The translations under genes were made by a program, and so were the position numbers. The notes under the pieces are model-generated. The model saw nothing but the letters and a program-made list of their open reading frames with translations, made no database searches and was not told the DNA's origin. Positions 33,418 to 45,146 of a DNA stretch of 64,000 nt are shown here, in pieces. Source of the stretch: Bipolaris cookei (taxonomy: Eukaryota > Ascomycota > Dothideomycetes > Pleosporales > Pleosporaceae); contig NRSV01000107.1 of NCBI GenBank assembly GCA_002286855.1, positions 1-64,000 on the forward strand, in the 5' to 3' direction. Each line of letters opens with the position of its first letter. Position 1 is the stretch's first letter.

Positions 33418-34347
33418 CTATGCGCACTCTGCCAATGTCTTCCTACCTTTCTTCTTCCTAGTCGTCTTCTCCTTGTCCATCGCCTCCAGCCACATTCTCC
33501 CGCTATCCTCAATATCATCTCCAGTCGTCTGCTCCTCCACTAATGCTATATATGCTTCATTGGCCAACACGTCCAAATCATGCCCAAAGCCATCCGCAGC
33601 AAAACCATTGAGCGAAAATCTGACACAACTCGGTGGTACTATGTTTTGCCCTTGCAGCCACCCTTGCATCATGTCGAACCATATGGCCGTTGTTTTTTCC
33701 TTGTCTACGCCTTCCTTCAACAGATGGGCAATCTTACGTACTTGACCTAACTGTTTTGGATACTGATGGAACGGCGGCTCTGGAAACTAGTCTGCCTGAA
33801 AGAGAGTAAGCTTTGGGAAGAACTGCCTCAGAATATACGCGTCTCTCGAGATCTCTACAAACATCTCTCCGGCGGAGTTGTGCTTTTGATATCTGCCAGT
33901 TCCGTCACCACCCTGTACGATACTACCATAGCTAGGTGCATAACCCCATTGTCCCAGTAGCCGCGCAACGACGTCGCGATATGTGTTGCTCACTCTAGTC
34001 AGACTCGCCGCGGCTCGATCTGGGAATAGACGAACTAGTCTAGTGAGGGGCTTTTTGTAGCCTTCGCGAGCATTATAGTGTGCAGCTAGTGCAACAGTGT
34101 TGGTTTCACAGAACACGTTGAAAGCCTCATGGTAAACTTGTTTGGACACTGTAAACAAATTTGGGAAATCGTCGCTTTTGGTTCGGCTTTCCCAAAAGTC
34201 TTTGTCCGCATGAGCAGTGTATTAAATAAGTCCTGAACGATGTAGGCGTTGGTAGTGTATTTTGTCTCGAAGTTCCCGAGGAAGGTCAAGCAGCTTAAAC
34301 GGTCTTGTCCATTCGGTGAGGCGTTTTGGTCCTCTCCGAGGAGACAT
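33418..34347 (-). pseudogene. 2EXR/F-box-like gene inactivated by two nonsense codons
   Basis: One frame of 310 codons runs from the ATG at 34347 (MSPRRGPKRLTEW) to TGA at 33418. It opens with FKLLDLPRELRDKI, then FTVSKQVYHEAFNVFCETN, the pattern of 2EXR-type fungal proteins. Two in-frame stops interrupt it: TAA at about 34218 (between GLI and YTAHADK) and TAG at 33787-33789 (between FQAD and FPEPPF). Both can arise from C to T (or G to A) changes in CAA, CAG or TGG. There are no indels, so inactivation is recent or the stops are polymorphic. A short intron over either stop is unlikely: no GT-AG pair of adequate length fits. Confidence 0.72.
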
Positions 34348-34891
34348 GTTGAAACCGTCGAGACATGCCCCACTGGAGCTTATCTTGGAATGGCACATAT
34401 TGGAGGGAATCCTACTACCTCGGAGTATGCAGGAGACAGATGAATCACTGCACAGGCTGTGCTTGATTGGCGTATACTGTGTACCTTTTTTCCCCAGCAG
34501 ATGTGACAAAAGCGTCTGTGCGCATGACGCAATCGAGCAATGGGACGATGGGCGTCGCGACAGGTCCAGCTGCGCTACCCAAATGTTGTAGGAATTAGGT
34601 CAGCAAAATACTACGTACATACTAAGCCCATCTGATTAATGCGTACTGTCTGGTCTTACGCGAGTGCAGGATGCCGGTAAAAGCCAATGGTTTGAGGCAG
34701 GCGGGAGAGGAGGGGTGCAGGTGAAGGCGCATACGCATGTCAGCCGTAGCTCCGACGACCAACCGAAGAAGCACTGACGTCCAAGTTTCGCAAAACCTCC
34801 CGCAGCTTCCCACATCTCCGCCAATCCTTCTTCTTTCCCTCGCTCTGTTCAACCCAGTCTCCAACCTCTTCCACTGCTCATCACATTCATC
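34348..34891. promoter_or_regulatory. Upstream region of MDH
   Basis: 544 bp separating the dead 2EXR gene from MDH; it should carry the MDH promoter and 5' UTR, including a pyrimidine-rich stretch at 34795-34890. No other gene. Confidence 0.45.
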
Positions 34892-36250
34892 ATGTTCGCT
34901 GCTAGGCAAGCATTCTTCCAGGCCCAGCGCCGCTGCTTCTCCGCCTCGGCCCGCCAGGTACGATTACTCCCGGACATGGCTGCGACCGCTTTTCATAGTG
35001 GGGCGCTCGCGATGCCCTCGCCGCGCGCAATTGGCATTTCTTTCCACTGCAATGCTAACTGAGCCTGTTGCAGAACTCAAAAGTCACCGTTCTCGGTGCT
35101 GCTGGTGGCATTGGCCAGCCATTGTCGCTGCTGTTGAAGCTCAACCCCAGGGTTAGCAAGCTCGCCCTATACGATATCCGCCTTGCTCCCGGTACGTTTC
35201 TCCTGCCTTTGTCAATCCATTGAGCATTGGGCAGTTGCTAAATCATGCTGCATAGGTGTCGCTGCCGACATTGGCCACATCAATACCAAGAGCGAGGTAC
35301 GACAAATGCATTCTGGCCCCTAGTACGAACAATGAGCTGATGTGTAAAAAAAGGTCACTGGTCACGATGCTACCCCCTCCGGTCTCGCCGATGCCCTCAA
35401 GGGCGCTGAGATCGTTCTCATCCCCGCTGGTGTTCCCCGCAAGCCCGGCATGACCCGTGATGGTAGGCATTGGAAACAACAGACGCCCGTGGCACAACTA
35501 ACAGCGACACAGACTTGTTCAACACCAACGCCTCCATTGTCCGCGACCTCGCCAAGGCCGCTGCTGACCACGCTCCCGATGCCAACATCCTCATCATCTC
35601 CAACCCTGTACGTAGAGTCGGATAATTTGCTATCCAAACACAATGCTCATTCTTGACAGGTCAACTCCACCGTCCCCATCACTGCCGAGGTCTTCAAGGC
35701 CAAGGGCGTCTACAACCCCAAGCGCCTCTTTGGTGTCACCACCCTCGACGTTGTCCGTGCCTCGCGCTTCATCTCGCAGCTGAAGAACACCGACCCCGCC
35801 ACCGAAAACATCACTGTCATTGGAGGCCACTCTGGTGCTACCATTGTTCCCCTCCTGTCGCAGTCCGGCTACAACCTCGAGGGCCAGAAGCTCGATGATT
35901 ACGTTAAGCGCGTTCAGTTCGGTGGTGATGAGGTCGTCCAGGCCAAGGACGGTGCTGGCTCCGCCACTCTCTCCATGGCCATGGCTGGTGCCCGTTTTGC
36001 CGAGTCGCTGCTCAAGGCTGCCCAGGGCCAGAAGAACGTTATCGAGCCCACCTTTGTCGACTCGCCTCTGTTCAAGGAGCAGGGCTGCGACTACTTCGCC
36101 TCCAACGTCGAGCTCGGCCCCAACGGTGTTGAGAAGATCCACCCTGTTGGCAAGATCACCGACTACGAGCAGAAGCTCCTCGACGCTTGCGTCACTGACC
36201 TCGCCAAGAACATCAAGAAGGGTGTTGATTGGGTCAAGCAGAACCCATAG
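34892..36250 (+). CDS. MDH1: Malate dehydrogenase, mitochondrial
   Basis: Six exons: 34892-34957, 35074-35191, 35256-35296, 35354-35462, 35513-35607 and 35660-36250; 339 residues, all introns GT-AG (50-116 bp) and all phases agreeing. The first exon is a 22-residue mitochondrial presequence ([15 protein letters not shown]), cleaved off the enzyme. The NAD site is [17 protein letters not shown], substrate-binding Arg residues sit in [11 protein letters not shown], and the proton-relay His is in [13 protein letters not shown]. It interconverts malate and oxaloacetate in the TCA cycle and the malate-aspartate shuttle. The C-terminus (KQNP) carries no peroxisomal signal. Confidence 0.97.
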
Positions 36251-36653
36251 ATTGGATGTGTGAGACGTGGGCGATGAATGTATACTAGTAATGACATTAG
36301 CTTTTTGGACCAGCCATTTGAGCGGATTGGGATTTATAGATTTTGATCTATATCCAAATATGCCAAAAGAAAATCTCCTCTTGATTGATTGGACTGCCCT
36401 GATGGGTGCATTTTGGTGAATGTGGTGATTGAATGGGCGTGCGTGAAAGATGCAATAACATGGTGAAGAAAAGAGCCCCCCCCCAAGGTCTACACTACCA
36501 AGACATACATGGTGAGATTCGAAACCGATAAAAAAATGAGGAAGAAACGAACAAGAAGATCAGTTTTCTTTTGTTTGATAAAAAAGGCAACTGCCATCTA
36601 TACAAGTGGTCTACATGTATTGATCCTAAGCATCATCTCTATGTGCTGTCTGT
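36251..36653. other. Convergent intergenic region MDH/CAT2
   Basis: 403 bp between two 3' ends. A C-run at 36477-36484 and an A-rich part near 36540-36590. No gene. Confidence 0.45.
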
Positions 36654-38877
36654 CTACAACTTTGCCTTTGCCGCCTCAAGCGTGGGCATCATGATGTCCC
36701 TCATGTCGCCTGCCGCCTCGTTGAGATAGAAGCTCATCTTCTCCTAAAAAAAGCATCATACGTTAGTCAATCTTTGTGATTAAAACTCAAGAAAATGTAT
36801 TTGTAGTTTGGGGGGAACATGAGACAAGAAAAGAGGAATAGGAAAAAAACTTACCGAACCCAATCCCTTTGAGCAGACATTGAACTGAATCGAGTTCTCG
36901 TTAATCATGTACGCAAGACCCCATCCATCGTCGATAACCTGGCTCCATCCATAGCCGTTAAAGTACTCGCTCGACAGCTGCGAGCTGGAAATGTACCACG
37001 TGGAGCTGTAAGTAAAAGCAGGGTCCTTGTACAGAGCAGGCAGCTCCTCACCCTCCTTGAGGCACTTCTTGAGTCCAAACAGGTGGCGGTCAACACCCCT
37101 GCCATCGCTGGCATCCGAAATGTACTTGACGTGGGCGTCAAGGGCTGCGCGCAGCTTCTGCTGGCACTCTTCGGGGGTGGCGTTGGCGTCGGCCATGGCG
37201 TTGCAGAAGGCAACACTCTCGTCGGAGACGGTGCGGCATGTTTCGGTGCGGCCTTGTTGGAAGCGGCGGGTTGCCGCGGACTCGTACGTGGGCCGGTTCT
37301 TGCCGTAGAACTTGTGGTAGGCGAGTTGGATGATCATTTGGACGTAGGCGTCTGGGCTGCACTTGAACTTCTTGATGAGGCCCTTGCCGTAGCCTTGGTA
37401 GGCCTGCACCCTCAATTCGTGTGCGCCGATTTGGCGCGAGAAGTGGGACTGTGCGTCTTCAATGTCTTGCTGGAGCTCTTTGCTGAGCTCGAAGCGCAAC
37501 GGCTTGGGGCTGGGTAGGTCGGATCGGATGCTGGGGTCGTCAAAGGGAAGGGCGTTGGAGAAGATTTGCTGGTTTGCGTAGTCGTTGAGGCGGTGAGTGG
37601 GTGTGCCGTCCATCATGGAGTGCTCGCCCATGAAGCCAGAGGTACCATTCTCGTTGATGATGAATTGGAGAGGCTTGTCGTACCAACGGTTGGCGCCGTC
37701 ACCGTGCCAGTACTGGTGTGCGCGCTCTTCGAGAGTGACTGGAGAAGCGTCGTCAAGACAGACGACAAATGATGCAGATTCAATGTCTTGCAGAGTAGCG
37801 GCATTGACGGGCGAATGGGCCTTGAGCTTAGGGTAGATGTCTGACCACATATCACGGTTCTGCGATGTGAGGGCACCAACCGCGGGCGATTTCTCGGCCT
37901 TTGAGTAAATGTACTCGAATTGTTTTTGGAGCTCGGCAGTGTTTAGCTGCTTGCCATTGACCTCGTGCGCAAGCTTCCAGAACTGGTTTTTCCTAATGAC
38001 GATGATGTGCTTGTTTTCCTGGTACGGGAACTTGACGGTCGTATCGGCGGGCTTCTTTGGCACACGACAACAGTTGAACATGTGCTCGTAGGAGCTCATG
38101 GCCATGGGAAGCTTCTTCATGTACTCGGGCTCCAGAGTGCACTCGTCGACCATCTTCTTGAATTCCAGCACGGCGGTGGTCATGGCAGCAGCACGCTTGG
38201 TCGGGTTTCTCCTCTGCTTGTCGTCGCGGTGTGAGTAAAAGTAGCTGACATATGGGACAACCGGGTCACGATAGGCCATGTAAGCGGCCTCATTCCACCA
38301 CTTGTAAATCCAGTTCTTGTGCTCTGGGTCCTCGCGCCGGGCTACCAGGCGCTCTTGTAGCTTCTCGCCTGGCCCGCCGGGGGCTATGAATTCGTTGACA
38401 GCCTTTGTAGTCGCATCGTATTCGCTATTCGAGAGCAACGGGTGAACGGACTTGAGGTAGCGCTTGGCGGTCTCTTCTAGCGTGGGGACGGGAAGGCGGG
38501 GGAGAGAGTCCTCGAAGCGCAACATGGCGCCCTTGGTGTGGTCCTCCTTGTAGCCTGCGCAGATGAAGTGGTCAGGCTGGGAACACTTTATGAAGGGGGA
38601 AAGCATGTGAAAGTAGTACTCTCGCACACGCACACATATATATACACGGGCTACTTACCAGCTGGCAGACTCGACTGTTTCCTTGCTGGAGCCATTGCGA
38701 GAATCTACACAAGCCAACATCAGCACACACACTCTCTCTCTCATTCTCTCATCTTCCCCACCAAACGCGAATTTCCGGTCCTCGACATACCCTGGGCTTG
38801 GCAAATGCTTGCTGGTTGAATATTGGCTTGCGAAGTATCAAGGAGGGTACTCGCGCGCGGGCAGCTCTGCTGAACAT
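36654..38877 (-). CDS. CAT2: Carnitine O-acetyltransferase, dual mitochondrial/peroxisomal
   Basis: Four exons on the minus strand: 38877-38791, 38704-38659, 38554-36855 and 36743-36654; 640 residues, introns GT-AG. Exon 1 is a mitochondrial presequence (MFSRAARARVPSLILRK). A second in-frame ATG at 38695 (MAPARK) begins a form without it. The protein ends in AKL, a type 1 peroxisomal signal. The choline/carnitine acyltransferase core has the catalytic His in GEHSMMDGTP, PLQFIINENGTSGFMGEH before it, and the carnitine-site region after it. The enzyme moves acetyl groups between CoA and carnitine so that acetyl units from fatty acids or acetate can cross membranes. The last exon is small and supplies the targeting signal. 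Confidence 0.95.
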
Positions 38878-40163
38878 CACAGAAAAGAGTCGAGAGAAGT
38901 AGAGGGTAAGCGAAAGATAAAATGATGGCAGATGAGACCGAGTCCTAGCTTCAGCAGATCCGAGGCGAAAAGAGCACGCGCTGGCTGACTTTACTAGGGT
39001 CGCTGCTGTGAAGAGAGCGCATGGGGTTTGGGCCGAGGTTGAGTCCAAACAGGTTAGGCCTACCCGGCAACCACAGCGTGACGTAGGGAGTCACACTTGA
39101 CATCTGACGCCCGTTGGACCGACTGTCCTGTAATTTTTCCTGTAACCGACAAGTGCTTGTGGTTGGACTGCATGGATTCAAGACCACCAGCCCGTATGCC
39201 ATTCTCTGGTCAGCGTGGTGGGCAGCTAGCCATCCGTCCGGTGTAAGTACACATTCGACCTTGGACTTCCCCACGACGAGACAGTCGCACGGACGCAGCA
39301 CGCCGGCAGTGTCGGAGGAGCCGAGGATCATGAACTTCTGACCGAGCCTAGATAGTATGTATGTATATTCTATGTTCGTACGACGTATCTACTACGTGCA
39401 TACAAAAAAAGAAAGCCCCTTCAACATAAGGCTGTAGACGACCACGTTCCCCTCTGTTGGCACCAGACCTGCACGTGATCTGCAATCCCCCAACTACGAG
39501 ATGCCTTCACAAGAAACGCTTACCGAGGTGTCACGTGATGTGCTACGTGTTTATGTCTTTGACCAGAAGACTGTCTATGTAGAACGATATCACGCATGCA
39601 TAGTCAGCAACGACATTGGCAACAAGCGAGCCATAGTGGACGGGATAAATCATCCATTTTCTCTGAATGCTCCATCTCTTGCCGCTCTTGTCGCACTACC
39701 ACCAAGTGGTTGCGACAACCTAGTGCAGACAAAACTCCTCTCCTCCTATGCCAAAAAGGTATATATACAAATCAAAGGTTTTCCTTCCAACACCGACGCT
39801 AGACAAGACACTTCTTACGTGTTAAGCAGATATACAAAAAAAGAAGGTCAAACTAACGAAACCCGGAAGAGGCAAACTCCGGTCTGAGTCAAAGGTTTAT
39901 ACAGGTATGAACAAAGGAAAACGTCGCAGTGACAGTATCAAGTGTACAGCTCAGCTGCACAGTACGTGTTGGGTGAGTATGGGCAATGGAAACTCGCATC
40001 CGACGTTGCTTGGCCTTTGGCGCGGCGGTGCTTGGATGGATGTACATCCTGGCTGCCCAATTGTTTTGTGTAGCTCGGTGGATTGCAATTCCGCCGTGTC
40101 GTCTTGTTTCAAAGATACGGCCGGTACCACGAAGAACCGTTGGGGTCGGTTATCCTTCTTTGT
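38878..40163. other. 1.3-kb intergenic region
   Basis: The CAT2 promoter lies at the left. A 128-codon frame at 39501-39887 has no recognisable domain and no flanking signals; I do not call it a gene. Otherwise nothing seen. Confidence 0.4.
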
Positions 40164-40541
40164 CTAGTACTCGGTCCAATGGCACTTGTCGCCAACCTTT
40201 TCAAACTCCAGACTCCGGTTCATACGTCGCCTGGCGCGCTCTTCGCGCCCAAGGCAGGAGAATAGTCGCGCGAGACCACTGCGCTTTCGTGGCTCGAGTC
40301 CCGCGTAGGGGTTCTCCTTGCTCATGGAGCTGGCGGTTGAGATTGGACTTAAAGGAATCGTGGCGTCGGCGAAGATGTCGACACTCTTTGGGGTTTGCTT
40401 CTCTGATGTGCTCGAGTATGGTGACGATGTTTGTGACACTGACGAAGGAAATGATGTGTCGAGAGACAAGAGTTCCATCTGACGGTTGGCTCGCGGAGAG
40501 CTGGGAAGACCGCTGGGCGAGAGTTGAGGGTAGGAAGACAT
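40164..40541 (-). CDS. Small Ser-rich hypothetical protein
   Basis: 125 residues from the ATG at 40541 (MSSYPQLSPSGLPSSP). The frame extends further upstream but only the part from this ATG has coding character. The first 85 residues are Ser/Pro-rich and disordered; the C-terminal 40 are basic and better ordered (RKRSGLARLFSCLGREERAR, then FEKVGDKCHWTEY), which looks like a conserved short motif. The 5' leader of about 100 bp contains CA repeats. Family not recognised. Confidence 0.6.
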   Translation of the reverse strand: MSSYPQLSPSGLPSSPRANRQMELLSLDTSFPSSVSQTSSPYSSTSEKQTPKSVDIFADATIPLSPISTASSMSKENPYAGLEPRKRSGLARLFSCLGREERARRRMNRSLEFEKVGDKCHWTEY

Positions 40542-42662
40542 GGCGATGGAAGTAGTAAAGAAAGTCTGATAGTCTGTTGTTGCAAGTGTGTATGTGTGTG
40601 TTTGTGCCTGAGAGGAAAGACTGTGTGGATATATACAATTGTGTCCGGGGCTTAATCGGCCGTTGGAAGAATCGAAATCAAGCCGTTGTTGGAGAACGTT
40701 GTTTGAACAGTAAAGCGACCAAGGGGGGCCATATGTGTTTATGCCGATCAAGCACCTACTGCCTCCGCCGCGCAATTCCATCTCACCCAGGGGGTTGTTG
40801 CATGGTCTCTCCACGCCAGGGTTCAACGCCAGGGGGCGCGGGGCTTTGAATATCCGCAATTAGAGTTTACGTCCTTGGTCGCCGCACATCTGCCTCAAGG
40901 CAATACAACTATCCGCAGTTTCACACATCTCTTGCTCTGTGCTATTTGTCTTGGTTTCGCGGCTCTCGTCCAGCCGTGGCCTTGTGGTCGCAGAAAATAC
41001 CAACAGCCGCGCTGCAAAGCGGCGTATGGGGAGGGCGAAGCTGTCGCAGTATCTTCTGAAACTACGCCATCTCCTTGTGGCAAGGCTAGGCCTTACTTGC
41101 TGGCTGCTAAGCACCCAACTGCCCCTGTAGCCGTGAGAGAGAGTCAGTGATAATGTTCCTGGCAAGCGAGGCTCCAGGGTCATCCTATTGGCCTCTTGCG
41201 TTTGTTTTTCGGTCCTGCACTCCTTGAAACGTCATCAACGTCGCATGAGTATTGGTGAGAAACAAAAAGGCGGCCTGCTCGTCACGGGATAATTAGGGCC
41301 TTATTGTATTTGCTGCCGTTGTCAAAAAGACTTTATCTCCGCCCTTCATGCAAAGGGCTGCAGGATTCGTGTCTGTACATGCTACACCACATCCAGCGTT
41401 TTGCGCCTGACATCCAACTACTTATGCATCTGGAAATTCGCCACTTCTGTGAGAATGGTGTGATATGTCTCCTATGTGCAATCGCCATTAAAATCGCAAC
41501 ATGACTTGGTTAGATACTCTCAATAGGCCCGTTTACATCTCACCAAATGCTGACGGCTTCTGGCCGTGCATCGTAGTTAGTCCAAAATATCGGTGTTGTC
41601 TGCTCGCCTCAACACCTCCTTAAAATTCGTCAGTCTTTCGTCGAGCTTATCTTGAAAGGTATGCCGCCGTATTGGCTGAGCAGGTGTGCGATCTAGGCGG
41701 TCTTGGAGTGGGTCGCCGCATGAATGTCCAAATGAAGAAGCTTGCTTCGACAAGGCCGCTTTGAAGAGAGATCTCATCGCGTATCTTGAAACAAATTAGT
41801 AAACTCTGTATTCAGTTTAATAGCAGCCTTATATATGTGGCGCTGCGGAAGCACTCGTGTCAAGTAAACTCGCAATTGAGCGCACGTGGTAATGATGTGT
41901 GTTGGTCAACGGTTTTGCTCGTAGCAAACGCTGACTAGTGCGGTAACCAAAACCGTTGGTGCGCCCTTGCGGTTTGCACACAGAGACACAAGTGCATGGT
42001 ATTTTCCTCTGATCTCGAAATCTTGAAGAGAGAAAGAATGAATGAAATAAATTCAAAATGGTGGAGAGATGTTGGTGATATGACGCTCAGTTTCGCTGGG
42101 CTCACACCAACGCTGCTCCGCCCCGCCCAAAAATACAGGGCTAGAACGGCTAAGAAATCATCTGTTTCATGCAAAAAGAGAACTCTTAGTAAAGTCGCAT
42201 AAATCTACATATCTGGTCGGTCTATTAGTCGGTGAATCTGTTATATTTACAGTAAGTGACAAGCCTTACTGTGGAGAATGTGTACCACGTAAACACCTGT
42301 GTATGGGGATGATTGCGGGGGGCGAAGCCAACCTGTCTGGGTGTACGCACCATCACAGACATCATCGTGATGATAAAAATAAGACTGGACCTTGAAAAAA
42401 ACAAATGCATTGTGCATTGCCATAGCCTAGTAGTGCAGTAAATAATGCGCAAGCTTTCACATATCGCAACTCCAATGCTTTGATCAAATTTTCTAAATTT
42501 ACACATCGAGCGTACAGTCTGGTTACGCATATCGCCAACTGAATACACAGGATGATGCCGTGCTGATTAAGGAATCTCAGTGTTGGTCTTAAGACGGTGT
42601 TTTCAGATCCGCTTATTCCTTTCAGCCCATATTTCTATGGTTGTTAAGAAAAAAAAAGTTGC
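40542..42662. other. Long stretch without a supported gene
   Basis: About 2.1 kb at the border between the gene-rich and repeat-rich halves. Base composition becomes more AT-rich to the right. Only short frames without conserved features. Confidence 0.4.
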
Positions 42663-42800
42663 CTTAAGAGCTGTAAGCCCAGAAGTGCCATGTATAGTCA
42701 CGTAGTTACTCACTGACTAATAAAACTGTATTTAAACTTGCTCTGAGCATCACATACAAGAGAATACACAATACTGCACACATACTCAACTGCTTGCAAG
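42663..42800 (+). repeat. Diverged copy of the accessory repeat R (promoter-like part)
   Basis: About 135 bp resemble 58661-58800 (for example GTTACTCACTGACTAATAA and TATTTAAACTTGCTC, then ATACACAATACT and CTCAACTGCTT), roughly 80% identical by eye. It is in the same orientation as the right arm of the inverted repeat and shows that repeat R is dispersed. The TATTTAAA is a good TATA-box candidate. Confidence 0.65.
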
Positions 42801-43748
42801 AGCTCCATCCTTGTAATTAATGATGTTTCTCGAAACACGACATTGAGGAATTTTCAATAATTTTTTATATTTGATCATGTCTAAGAAACCTAAACAAATA
42901 CAAGAAGCTGATTTCGTATTCGTACCAATACTTAGTGGTAAAGAACGACTATTTGGACGATTGAAGCGTTGCGATGTTGATTCCACTCTGTTACCACTGT
43001 CGTCATTATGACTACCAAGCCACTAGCCATTTCCTTCTGCCATGACACTATTACCAGCAAAAGCGCAATTTTTAGTACTCGAATTACCCGCTTTACTCGC
43101 TTATGTACATTCGCGTAAAACTGAAAAAAAAGGTAACAGGGAAAACTTGGCAACCCCAAGGGCCTAGATTCTGAGCAAAAGCAAAAATAAAGTTGGCACT
43201 GTTTTCGATACCCAGCGCGGTGACAGTGCGGAAATTGCTCGATTGGGGAAGAATGACGATGGACGATGGTGGATATGGTCTTGGTATGGGAAGAACTTTG
43301 GATTCGACTCGTCATAGTGGAATAGACTGACTGCGTCAGATACGCCACATTTTCATTTGATCAGTCAAATCAAGAATTGGTGTCTTTGTTACTACGGTTC
43401 TTTGTTTCGGAGAAGCTATGAACGATACAACTTTATTGGAATGCTTGTTAGTTTCTGATGCTATGCTATTGGTTACAGAAAACGACATACTTACACACTG
43501 ACCTTCTTCTATCTGATCTACTGAAGCTTATCCAACACCAACTTCGAGTTTTTCAGAATAGGTGTAATTTTATCTCAATATATACAAACCCATCCTAAGA
43601 AATCGATTACAACCAGTGCGACGTCGTGCAGCCTACGCGCTATAGAGCTAGAAGCTGGTAAAGTAGCTATTTTGAACACGTCTCAACCACGAAAACAAAA
43701 ACACACAGACCACCAAGCTGCTTACTAAGAGAAAAGCTTAGTAATAAA
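42801..43748. other. AT-rich region left of the LINE
   Basis: No supported gene. The last 150-250 bp before 43749 are probably the 5' UTR and internal promoter of the LINE; the exact 5' end cannot be set from one copy. Confidence 0.35.
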
Positions 43749-45146
43749 ATGCCGCCAGACAGTGACACTATCATAGTAAACACCCAACAAAGCAGACAGG
43801 AGAGCCTAGGTCCAGAGGCTCAAATCGATAGAGAAATGGAGGCAGAATCCACACCAGCCACGCCTACCCAAAACCAACAAACACTCAGCGTGTTTGAAAT
43901 ACCAATACTACCACCAAATAAGCGATATGCTACCTTCTCGCCAGAGACTACCTATAGAGGTAGAAATCCATACCAAAAAACCTCTAGCCCAAAACCAGTT
44001 GCCAAGAACTCTGAGCAGGCAATCTATTGGGCTAGAGACCTCATTCTCCAAGCCTCTACGACGGAAGAGTCCCACGTAGCTCAAAACAAGCTACTAGAGC
44101 TACTAGACGTCTTTAGAGACTATACAGAGACTGGACGAGTAGCTAACCAGATCACCGAAAAGCTATCTGCAAAGCTAGCTTACCACTCAGCCACGCTTGC
44201 AAACGCCTCCCAACAAGCCACAAAGACGCTGAAACAAGCTACTAATCTAGCTTCAAACAAGGCACAACCAACAGCTACGCAACTAGCTCAAAAACCAGCC
44301 CAAACCTCTTATGCTGCAATTGCAGCAAATAACGCAAACCAAGCATGGACGACGGTTCAGCCAAGGAGGAAGCCAGCACAACAAGCCAAAAAACCAGCGT
44401 CCTACTACCAGACGCTAGTTACGCTAGAAGAGGGCCAAACCATTAGTCCTCTACTAGTAAGAAACAAAATCAACCAAGCCTTCCAAAAGGTAGGTATTGC
44501 TGGTCCAGTAATCCAGCAAGTAGCAACGAGCAAAAGAAACAACCTTATCCTTACAACCACCGAAGGATACTCAGGAGAGTTCCTCCTAAAGCAAATTAAC
44601 ACCTGGCAGAGCCAGCTCCCAATTAAGAAAGCCCAGCCGCTAGAGTCCTGGACTAAGCTTGTTGTACACGGAGTGCCAACAACATTCGACGGAGCTGAAA
44701 ACCTTCAGCTACTCCATACCGAAATCCCAACGTACAACAAGAATCAAACGATCGTTGGGAACCCCTACTGGCTATCAAGAAGCTGGAAAAGCAAACAATC
44801 AAGCTCTATTGTTATCGCTTTCAAATCCGAAGAAGAAGCGAAGAAGATTGGTAATAGGATAACAATCCTTGGCCAATCTCTTCGGGTTGAGAAATACCGC
44901 AAAATCCCACTAACTACTCAGTGCAGTAAGTGCCAAGGATTTGGACACAACTTTAGCAGGTGCAGAAACCTAGCTAGCTGCCAGTTTTGTGCCGAAGACC
45001 ACGCAACTACGCAGCACCTCTGCAGTATCTGCAAAACCAAAGGGAAGGCCTGCAACCACACCCTCCCAAAATGCAAAAACTGCAAACAAACTCACTTTGC
45101 TAATAGCAAAGACTGTGAGGTATTTCTATCTATCAAATCGCAATGA
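43749..45146 (+). CDS. LINE ORF1 (Gag-like, zinc knuckles)
   Basis: 465 residues, intact. The N-terminal half is Gln/Ala/Thr-rich with helices; a central RRM-like region spans about residues 225-370. The C-terminus contains cysteine/histidine knuckles: CSKCQGFGHNFSRC, CQFCAEDHATTQHLC and CKNCKQTHFANSKDC-like units. ORF1 proteins of this type coat element RNA. The stop overlaps the start of ORF2 in ATGA (45143-45146), which suggests stop-start coupled translation of ORF2. First ORF of an I/Tad-like non-LTR retrotransposon. Confidence 0.9.
   Translation: MPPDSDTIIVNTQQSRQESLGPEAQIDREMEAESTPATPTQNQQTLSVFEIPILPPNKRYATFSPETTYRGRNPYQKTSSPKPVAKNSEQAIYWARDLILQASTTEESHVAQNKLLELLDVFRDYTETGRVANQITEKLSAKLAYHSATLANASQQATKTLKQATNLASNKAQPTATQLAQKPAQTSYAAIAANNANQAWTTVQPRRKPAQQAKKPASYYQTLVTLEEGQTISPLLVRNKINQAFQKVGIAGPVIQQVATSKRNNLILTTTEGYSGEFLLKQINTWQSQLPIKKAQPLESWTKLVVHGVPTTFDGAENLQLLHTEIPTYNKNQTIVGNPYWLSRSWKSKQSSSIVIAFKSEEEAKKIGNRITILGQSLRVEKYRKIPLTTQCSKCQGFGHNFSRCRNLASCQFCAEDHATTQHLCSICKTKGKACNHTLPKCKNCKQTHFANSKDCEVFLSIKSQ

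Noticed and set aside
35630..36142. 170-codon frame antisense to MDH
   Set aside because: Codon bias of the MDH last exon leaves the antisense frame open; no domain.
39501..39887. 128-codon open frame starting MPSQETLTEVSRDV
   Set aside because: No domain, no plausible splice or promoter context, and composition like surrounding intergenic DNA; could be a lineage-specific gene but evidence is too thin.
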